A stretch of DNA of 5,895 nt, from positions 1 to 5,895 of the forward strand of contig JAAXQD010000169.1 of the NCBI GenBank assembly GCA_012974475.1. The letters are read 5' to 3'. This document shows, in pieces, positions 1 through 4,429 of this stretch; position 1 is the stretch's first letter; the number at the start of each line of letters is the position of its first letter. The notes under the pieces are model-generated. The model did not search any database. It was not told the DNA's origin and worked only from the letters and a program-made list of their open reading frames with translations. A program made the translations under genes and the position numbers. The DNA is from Desulfobacterales bacterium (GTDB lineage: Bacteria > Desulfobacterota > Desulfobacteria > Desulfobacterales > UBA11574).

Positions 1-553
1 TGAGGATCCCGATCACTTCGTCTTTGATAAATGTCGTCCCCAGAGATCGGGCCTTGGCTCTATATCCCATGAGGAATGCATATGCGTCGAAATGGCCGTC
101 CAGAGCGCCAAACGTTCCTCCCGCCAGACCGGCCTGCGAATAAAGGGGGTATTGTTTTTTGATTTTTTCAGGCGTCCACCATTCCACCTGACAGCCCATT
201 CTTCTCTGCAACGCCAGTGACGTTTCCGCCAAATCTTTACCCGCATCATCTACTATAAAAAGGTTGCCTTCACGGCGAAAGGCGATGTTCGGCCGGTGAT
301 CCTCGACGGCCATCTCTTCTTCGAATCGTTCCAGAACTTCAAAGGTAAACTGGGAAATCCGAATGTTTTCCTCAAGGCTGAACTGGATGCGTGCATTTGC
401 CATGGACAAGGTGGTGGAGGCCCTGGAGTAGGTCGGATCCATCTCCACGACAGCCACCTTGATTTGGTCATCCGCCTTCTTTAAAAAATACGCGGTGGCG
501 CAGCCCATGATGCCGCCACCGATGATAATCACGTCGTAAATTTTGTTGTTCAT
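1..553 (-). CDS. FAD-dependent oxidoreductase (DAO / FOXRED1-like), N-terminal part, cut by window edge
   Basis: Reading leftward from the ATG at 553-551, the frame stays open for 184 codons to the window edge, so the C-terminal half or more is missing. The N-terminus is a classic FAD-binding Rossmann fold. A beta strand (DVIIIGGGIMG, residues 7-17) supplies GxGxxG at G12, G14 and G17, and an acidic residue (E37) ends the second strand, where FAD ribose is normally bound. The stretch around residues 43-70 (SRAS, then ARIQFS and ENIRIS) fits the substrate/FAD loop of the DAO superfamily, which includes sarcosine oxidase, glycine oxidase and FOXRED1-like proteins. Members are usually near 380-400 residues and oxidise C-N bonds of amino acids or amines. 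The substrate cannot be told from this part. The SD is weak (GGG about 10 bases upstream on the minus strand), but the start matches the usual distance to the GxGxxG motif. The gene is divergent from everything else here. The family call is confident; the exact enzyme is unknown. Confidence 0.9.
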   Translation of the reverse strand, partial: MNNKIYDVIIIGGGIMGCATAYFLKKADDQIKVAVVEMDPTYSRASTTLSMANARIQFSLEENIRISQFTFEVLERFEEEMAVEDHRPNIAFRREGNLFIVDDAGKDLAETSLALQRRMGCQVEWWTPEKIKKQYPLYSQAGLAGGTFGALDGHFDAYAFLMGYRAKARSLGTTFIKDEVIGIL

Positions 554-609
554 CGTTCAAACCCATTGGTATTTTGAATAAAAATCAATTTTTTCATTCT
601 CCGATTCGA

Positions 610-639
610 TTTAAAAACATGGATGTGTTTCAATGTCAA
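610..639 (-). promoter_or_regulatory. Candidate sigma70-type promoter for the FAD oxidoreductase
   Basis: On the minus strand there is a perfect TTGACA (-35, positions 639-634). After an 18-base spacer comes TTTAAA (615-610), a 4/6 match to TATAAT. Transcription would start near 603 and give a leader of about 50 bases before the ATG at 553. The placement is sensible, but the -10 is imperfect and no experimental support is available. Confidence 0.4.
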
Positions 640-693
640 TCTTCATTTACCGGCCGCGATGGGATGCCATGTCGGCGCTGGGAGAGACGCCTA

Positions 694-723
694 TTGACAT
701 TTTTCCGTTTTAGTGAATAAATT
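694..723 (+). promoter_or_regulatory. Candidate sigma70-type promoter facing the small membrane protein
   Basis: A perfect TTGACA lies at 694-699, with an 18-base spacer to TAAATT (718-723, 4/6 match). A better -10-like hexamer, TTTAAT (722-727), is too far from the -35 (22 bases). Transcription would begin near 730 and run towards the gene at 837. Together with the minus-strand candidate this makes 554-836 a divergent promoter region. Confidence 0.3.
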
Positions 724-739
724 TAATCAGATCGCTTCA

Positions 740-749
740 TAAAGCTTTA
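740..749. promoter_or_regulatory. 10-bp perfect palindrome, possible operator
   Basis: TAAAGCTTTA reads the same on both strands. The flanks nearly extend the symmetry to 14 bases (738 pairs with 751; 739 and 750 do not). It sits just downstream of the predicted plus-strand transcription start, a normal position for a repressor site. A short A/T-rich palindrome can also occur by chance, so this is only a candidate. Confidence 0.2.
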
Positions 750-836
750 CGAATATTTCCATATCTAATAACTTGAATTCAGCACCCCCTGGGTTTGAGC
801 GCGTTTTATTTATCGGGAAGCGGATCTGGAAATAAA

Positions 837-980
837 ATGAGAAATTTTTTCTGTATCCTAGGATTGATAGGTGTTGTCCTTTTTGTTGCCGGGTATTATT
901 TTGTTGATAATGCAAAGTTCGCATACATTTTGGGCATCGCCTTGATGACCGCAGGGTTTATTGGAATAAAAAAGACATAG
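837..980 (+). CDS. Small two-helix membrane protein (47 aa), function unknown
   Basis: The ATG at 837 opens a 47-residue frame ending in TAG at 978-980. Two hydrophobic segments (about residues 4-22 and 28-44) are separated by a short polar turn (VDNAK), which predicts a helical hairpin in the inner membrane. The positive residues are near the termini (R2; K45-K46), which suggests both ends face the cytoplasm. A TTG at 795 could extend the frame by 14 residues, but it has no purine-rich site in front. The 837 ATG has GGA at 828-830, a weak SD at usable spacing. The gene ends in a run of six A (968-973), just where a second frame opens for another 50 codons, so the native protein may be about 94 residues. 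I do not recognise a family. It could be an orphan small membrane protein or the front half of a frameshifted gene. Confidence 0.55.
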   Translation: MRNFFCILGLIGVVLFVAGYYFVDNAKFAYILGIALMTAGFIGIKKT

Positions 981-1122
981 GAAACATCTCGATAATCCAG
1001 ACGATTCCAAAGACAGCTTGCTGTGCAAAAATGATTTGACCATCGAATATTTTTTCAAGGTTATCCGGAAAGAATCAGAAAAAAAGAAGCGGATTTCAAG
1101 CACCCTCAATTTTGAAACATGA
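970..1122 (+). pseudogene. Open frame continuing the small membrane protein in +1 frame; possible frameshifted tail
   Basis: From the TAA at 967-969 to the TGA at 1120-1122 one frame is open for 50 codons. It has no ATG and no SD-supported start; in-frame TTGs exist but have no ribosome site. The residue make-up looks coding: a basic start (KRHRKHLDN), a mixed middle (DLTIEYFFKVIRK) and a lysine-rich end. It is the +1 frame of the membrane protein ending at 980. Removing one A from the homopolymer at 968-973 would join the two into a 94-residue protein with two helices plus a charged cytoplasmic tail. This may be a natural frameshift, a sequencing indel, or chance openness. The rest of the gap up to 1231 shows no convincing gene or terminator. 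Confidence 0.3.
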
Positions 1123-1220
1123 GGCCCTATTTTGTGAAAAAGGATGTTCATGCATTCACGTTCCGGCCATGCTGGTTTTTAAAAGTGATATTAACTTCAT
1201 CGTGTATTATGGATAATGAA

Positions 1221-1226
1221 AGGAGC
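1221..1226 (+). promoter_or_regulatory. Strong ribosome binding site for the CxxC protein
   Basis: AGGAGC lies six bases before the ATG at 1232, an almost ideal Shine-Dalgarno. It fixes the start of the small protein that follows. A TATTAT (1205-1210) just upstream resembles a -10 box, but no -35 hexamer stands at the right distance. Confidence 0.7.
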
Positions 1227-1231
1227 TGAAA

Positions 1232-1453
1232 ATGAGCAATACGGTCAAAAAAGTAAAGCAGACATGTACGTGTAAAGATTGCGGAAACGAATCTGAAATG
1301 GTCATTACCTGCACCCTGGAAGATATTCACGAACATACGGGAAAAACCCCGTCAGATGAGCCGGAAAAGCCCAAGGCTCCCAAACAGCGGGTCAAAGGTT
1401 CGGGGACTTGCACCCATTGCGGCAGTGAAGCCGATATGTGGATTGATATTTGA
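1232..1453 (+). CDS. Small protein with two CxxC half-ribbons (73 aa), probable zinc binding
   Basis: The start is fixed by a strong SD. The protein has six cysteines (12, 14, 17, 27, 60, 63). Two short motifs repeat: CKDCGNESEM at residues 14-23 and CTHCGSEADM at 60-69, both of the form C-x2-C-G-[NS]-E-[SA]-[ED]-M. They are joined by a charged, proline-rich linker (about residues 37-54) that is probably flexible. The two CxxC pairs could together hold one zinc ion as a split ribbon, or each could pair with a second subunit. There is no signal peptide or membrane segment, so it is probably cytoplasmic. I recognise no named family. Its position just upstream of a gene run rich in CxxC proteins is suggestive, but co-transcription is not shown. 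That it is a gene is quite sure; its function is unknown. Confidence 0.8.
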   Translation: MSNTVKKVKQTCTCKDCGNESEMVITCTLEDIHEHTGKTPSDEPEKPKAPKQRVKGSGTCTHCGSEADMWIDI

Positions 1454-1634
1454 TTTTTTTTAATACCACGTCGGCTTGTGGAGTAAGGGCGACATTCCGT
1501 TTCCTGGGGGCTGCGGAGTCAAAGTCGTATTTTAACCTTTTTTCGCGACTTGGCCCGCTCAAAGCGCTAAGCTTGTGCAGTTTTTTCTTGCTACCGACGG
1601 AGAGCTTTATTTGGCTCGACTTGATAGAGGTAAA
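1454..1634 (+). other. Intergenic gap, open in one frame, with a weak inverted repeat
   Basis: No clear promoter or terminator is visible. A run of eight T follows the upstream stop codon but has no GC-rich hairpin before it. An inverted repeat, AAGTCG (1522-1527) with CGACTT (1546-1551), has an 18-base loop, so it is a weak structure. The frame starting with TTG at 1450 stays open through the whole gap and ends in a TGA at 1636-1638, overlapping the next ATG as ATGA. That frame has no SD and would encode a leucine-, serine- and phenylalanine-rich 62-mer. I do not call it a gene. Confidence 0.35.
1626..1630 (+). promoter_or_regulatory. Ribosome binding site deciding the aldo/keto reductase start
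   Basis: AGAGG lies four bases before the ATG at 1635. This favours that ATG over the longer GTG start at 1575, whose extra 20 residues would push the twin-arginine motif unusually far from the N-terminus. Confidence 0.55.
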
Positions 1635-2840
1635 ATGACCGGAAAAAAATTAACACGCCGCAGATTCATAAGAAATATTACCGCTGCATGTACCTGCAGC
1701 AGCCTGTATGTCAATGCGCTCACCCCCCGTCATGCGCTGGGGAAACCCCGCAAGAAGTATGCTTCCAAAGATAGGATGGAGATGGAGTACCGGACGATGG
1801 GCAGAACCGGGCTGAAGGTGTCAGCCCTCAGTTTTGGCGTCATGCGGCTTGCTGAGCCCGCTGTTTTGTTCGAAGCTCTGGACATGGGAATAAACTATTT
1901 TGATACGGCCCATAGTTATCAGAGAGGCAACAATGAAAAGATGCTCGGGGACGTGCTCAAACAGTATGGCAGAAAAAAGGTCTTTATCGCCACTAAAATC
2001 CCGCCGTACCATAAGCGCCTGGGGATGAACCGTTTAAACGATCAAAAATCCCTGGAAGCCAAAATGGAAAAAAGCCTAAGAAGACTTCAGACCGACTACG
2101 TTGATGTCCTTTTTCTCCACAACATTAAAGACCCGGACTGGCCGGCGCATGATGAAATGCTGAGCTTTTGTCAAAAAATGAAAAAAACCGGAAAGGCGCG
2201 CTTTGTGGGGATTTCTTTCCATTCGGGAGGCCAGACATATGTGGACACTGTGGATCAGGCCTTAAAAACCGACGTCTATGATGTGTTTCTGGCAACCCTT
2301 AATTATAAGAGTCCAAAGGCACACATCGATGCTTTGAAGCGTGCACGCAAAAAAAACGTGGGTATTGTTGGCATGAAGACCCAGGCCGGTGGATACGAAC
2401 AGGGGGCCCGTGAATCCCTCAGTCCCCATCAGGCAGCCCTGAGATGGGTTCTGGACCGCGAATTTGTGGACTGTGCTATCCCCGGTATGGTGAACAGGCA
2501 TCAGCTTGCAGAAAACTCCGGGGTTATCGGAATGAAAATGGGGTGGAGTCATCGGAAGACGCTTGCCGTTTATTATGATGGGATCAAAGACCGCTATTGC
2601 TTGAGGTGCGGCGCCTGTTCTTCGTCATGTAAAAATGCCGTCGACATTCACACGATTCACCGTTCTCTCATGTACTGGGAGGGCTACCGTGACTTTGAAC
2701 TGGGACGGAAGACTTACCGTGGGCTCTCCAACGCAGAGAATGCTCTGGCGTGTATGAGGTGTTCCACCCCTGTCTGCAGATGCATTAACGGGATAAAAAT
2801 TTGGAAACGAATGCGCTATGCACATACGACTTTTATTTAA
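1635..2840 (+). CDS. Tat-signal aldo/keto reductase with C-terminal iron-sulfur-type cysteine domain
   Basis: The protein has 401 residues. Residues 7-13 (TRRRFIR) match the twin-arginine motif (S/T-R-R-x-F-L-K), followed by a weakly hydrophobic stretch to about residue 30, so export of the folded protein by Tat is likely. Residues 50-300 form an aldo/keto reductase barrel. All four catalytic tetrad residues are present: D90 (FDTA), Y95 (HSYQRG), K121 (IATK) and H162 (FLHN). AIPGMVNRHQLAEN (281-294) fits the family's NADP-binding segment. The C-terminus has C322-x2-C325-x2-C328-x3-C332, a standard 4Fe-4S pattern. A second set follows, C373-x2-C376-x4-C381-x-C383, whose spacing is unusual; relatives mostly repeat C-x2-C-x2-C-x3-C. 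The substrate is unknown. The end overlaps the next gene by 23 bases, implying coupled translation. Domain calls are confident. Export is probable, but the signal's hydrophobic core is poor and an uncleaved or vestigial signal is possible. Confidence 0.92.
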   Translation: MTGKKLTRRRFIRNITAACTCSSLYVNALTPRHALGKPRKKYASKDRMEMEYRTMGRTGLKVSALSFGVMRLAEPAVLFEALDMGINYFDTAHSYQRGNNEKMLGDVLKQYGRKKVFIATKIPPYHKRLGMNRLNDQKSLEAKMEKSLRRLQTDYVDVLFLHNIKDPDWPAHDEMLSFCQKMKKTGKARFVGISFHSGGQTYVDTVDQALKTDVYDVFLATLNYKSPKAHIDALKRARKKNVGIVGMKTQAGGYEQGARESLSPHQAALRWVLDREFVDCAIPGMVNRHQLAENSGVIGMKMGWSHRKTLAVYYDGIKDRYCLRCGACSSSCKNAVDIHTIHRSLMYWEGYRDFELGRKTYRGLSNAENALACMRCSTPVCRCINGIKIWKRMRYAHTTFI

Positions 2841-3774
2841 ACACCGGCCGATGCGTCCTGATGTCGGCTTGGGCCACTGCATAAAACTTCTCGTTATTCT
2901 GTGGATTTTGGCCGGAACCTGTGTGGTCAGTGGGGCTGAATCCAGCCTCGAGGCCATTTTTACCGGCAGGCTGCCGTTACCGGGATGGAAGCCGGAAGGA
3001 GAGCCATACCGCTATGTTTCCGAAAATCTTTATGAATATATTAACGGCGGGGCAGACTATTTCATTGCCTACGGGTTTGTCGCGCTGACAGGGATAAACT
3101 ATGCGCCTGTTTCTGGCGGCATGGACTCGGTGACTGTCGATATCTACGACATGGGAGACAAGTTGAATGCCTTTGGCGTATTCCAGCCCAGAAGAGACAG
3201 CCAGGCGTCTTCTTTGAACATCGGCACCGGGTCGTTTGGTTCCGACGAATACGTCGCTTTCCATAAAGATAGATATTATGTTGAAATCCAAGGATATATC
3301 ACCGGCAGAAAAGAAAAGCGCGTGGTTAAAGATATGGCCTCGATGGTTGCAGCCCATTTACCGGGTGATGATTCCTTGCCCCGGGAGCTTTCCTATTTCC
3401 CTGAGAAATCAAGAATTGCCGGTTCGGAGCGCTATATACGGGGCGGGATACTCGGCCATGCATTTCTGGACAGGGGAATGGCATGCGATTATCGAATTGA
3501 TGGTAAAAAAGTCACGGCATTCGTTGCCTTTTTGCCGTCATTCAGGGAGGCTGTCATGGCCGTTGACCACCACCGGTCTTTTCTAGAAAAGTCAGAGAAA
3601 AAATGTCTGCCCCTTGAAGGATTCGGGACGCACAGTTTTGCTTCAGAGGAACCCTTTCACAAAACCATAATCGTGAAACAGGCGGGGGCATTTGTGGCAG
3701 GAGTCTATGATTTAACTTCGGTGGAAGCCGGAAAAACATTGTTGACGGGTATACTCAGGAACATAACACTCTAA
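2818..3774 (+). CDS. Exported DUF6599-like protein
   Basis: A frame of 318 residues. Residues 21-40 form a hydrophobic signal sequence (CIKLLVILWILAG) ending in SGA at 38-40, a good signal peptidase I site, so the mature protein likely begins near E41 in the periplasm. The mature part contains YEYINGGADYFIAYGF (72-87), the hallmark I associate with the DUF6599 family, whose function is not known. The rest is mixed alpha/beta without cysteine pairs or recognisable catalytic motifs; the only cysteines after the signal are C223 and C263. The start is uncertain. The ATG at 2818 lies inside the reductase gene with GGA 12 bases upstream, while an in-frame ATG at 2851 has no better site. Both retain the signal peptide. 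The 23-base overlap with the reductase stop suggests the two are made together, and the exported protein may be a partner of the Tat-exported reductase (inference). Confidence 0.85.
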   Translation: MHIRLLFKHRPMRPDVGLGHCIKLLVILWILAGTCVVSGAESSLEAIFTGRLPLPGWKPEGEPYRYVSENLYEYINGGADYFIAYGFVALTGINYAPVSGGMDSVTVDIYDMGDKLNAFGVFQPRRDSQASSLNIGTGSFGSDEYVAFHKDRYYVEIQGYITGRKEKRVVKDMASMVAAHLPGDDSLPRELSYFPEKSRIAGSERYIRGGILGHAFLDRGMACDYRIDGKKVTAFVAFLPSFREAVMAVDHHRSFLEKSEKKCLPLEGFGTHSFASEEPFHKTIIVKQAGAFVAGVYDLTSVEAGKTLLTGILRNITL

Positions 3775-3791
3775 TTGATCGCAAACAAACT

Positions 3792-3798
3792 GGGAGAG
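3792..3798 (+). promoter_or_regulatory. Ribosome binding site of the thioredoxin-like gene
   Basis: GGGAGAG lies eight bases before the ATG at 3807, in the 32-base gap after the DUF6599 gene. It supports this start and independent ribosome loading within the same transcript. Confidence 0.6.
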
Positions 3799-3806
3799 AA
3801 AACAGG

Positions 3807-4388
3807 ATGAACACGAACCAAAGACATCTGGTCCGATGCTCAAAATGCGGTGCAAAGAACAGAATATCCCGTGAAAAGATGAAAGGCACCCCAAAGTGCG
3901 GCAAGTGCGGGACGTCGCTGGAGATGGATCCGACCGGTGTCGGCGAACCGTTTCTCTTTCGATGTATGGCGTGCGGGACCCGAAACAGAATCCCTGTGGG
4001 GAAGATCGATGACGATGCCAAATGCGGAAAATGCGGGGCGATGCTCGAAACCCAAGAACTGTTCGTGCCTCAGCCGCTGATGCTTTCGGAGAGCGATTTT
4101 GACCGTCGTGTGCTCAAATCTCCTCTGCCGGCCCTCGTCTTTGCCTGGGCTCCCTGGTGTCCCTCGTGCCGGGGCGCCATGCCGGTTATCGATGATTTTG
4201 CAAAAGATGCAAAAGGGAAAATCAGGGTGGGTAAATTAAACGTGGATTCCAGCCCGACGCTCTCTTCAAAATACAATATTCTCAGTGTCCCGCAGCTCCT
4301 TGTTTTTGACAACGGCCGGTTAACGGAAACCATGTCCGGGACCCTTCAGAAACATGAGATCATGATGAAAATGGCGCGTTATCTCTGA
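3807..4388 (+). CDS. Thioredoxin-like protein with two N-terminal zinc ribbons
   Basis: The protein has 193 residues in three parts. Ribbon 1 has C11-x2-C14 and C31-x2-C34; ribbon 2 has C53-x2-C56 and C73-x2-C76. About residues 85-193 form a thioredoxin fold with the active site W117-C118-P119-S120-C121 and a cis-proline at P162 (SVPQL). The general plan resembles thioredoxin 2 (TrxC), which has one zinc ribbon of the same type before a WCGPC thioredoxin domain (about 139 residues in E. coli). Here the ribbon is duplicated and the active site is CPSC instead of CGPC, which should change its redox potential. No signal peptide is present, so it is probably cytoplasmic, reducing disulfides or acting on a specific partner. 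It lies 32 bases after the DUF6599 gene and 41 before the ATPase gene, in one likely operon. I give no symbol because the architecture differs from trxC. Confidence 0.9.
   Translation: MNTNQRHLVRCSKCGAKNRISREKMKGTPKCGKCGTSLEMDPTGVGEPFLFRCMACGTRNRIPVGKIDDDAKCGKCGAMLETQELFVPQPLMLSESDFDRRVLKSPLPALVFAWAPWCPSCRGAMPVIDDFAKDAKGKIRVGKLNVDSSPTLSSKYNILSVPQLLVFDNGRLTETMSGTLQKHEIMMKMARYL
3834..4052 (+). repeat. Tandem duplication of the zinc-ribbon coding unit
   Basis: Residues 10-40 and 52-82 of the thioredoxin-like protein align without gaps at a 42-residue offset, with 16 of 31 positions identical by my count. Shared positions are R, all four cysteines, N-R-I after the first pair, and K-C-G-K-C-G with L-E at the end. 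This points to an internal duplication that has since diverged. Confidence 0.8.
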
Positions 4389-4429
4389 TTGTCGGGCCCA
4401 ATGCAGAAGGGTTCAAACAGGCGAAAAGA

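Noticed and set aside
13..471. Two minus-strand open frames (13-249 and 253-471) and a plus-strand one (296-484)
   Set aside because: All lie inside the FAD oxidoreductase frame, which runs unbroken from 553 to the edge with a clear Rossmann motif. They are shadows in other frames.
858..1151. 97-residue minus-strand open frame over the small membrane protein and its tail
   Set aside because: It has no recognisable motif, is the reverse complement of a better-supported hydrophobic gene, and has no ribosome site seen at its start.
1467..1482. CCAC/GTGG hairpin after the CxxC protein as a terminator
   Set aside because: The stem has only four or five pairs, and the T run lies before rather than after it, so it does not fit an intrinsic terminator.
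1575..1634. Longer GTG start for the aldo/keto reductase
   Set aside because: It lacks a good SD, and it would place the twin-arginine motif near residue 28 behind a non-basic, non-signal-like segment. The ATG at 1635 has AGAGG at 1626-1630.
1680..1700. Possible lipobox around C19 of the reductase (TAAC)
   Set aside because: The -3 position is T rather than L, V or I, and a second cysteine follows two residues later. Too weak to call a lipoprotein.
2908..2925. Possible lipobox (LAGTC) in the DUF6599 signal peptide
   Set aside because: A T stands between G and C, which breaks the lipobox consensus. The SGA site at residues 38-40 is a better signal peptidase I site.
2262..2957. Minus-strand open frames under the reductase and DUF6599 genes
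   Set aside because: They overlap strongly supported plus-strand genes and have no motif or ribosome site of their own.
4389..4429. Short open frame from the ATG at 4401
   Set aside because: It is out of frame with the ATPase, ends after 17 codons, and has no sign of function. The family N-terminus clearly begins at 4430.
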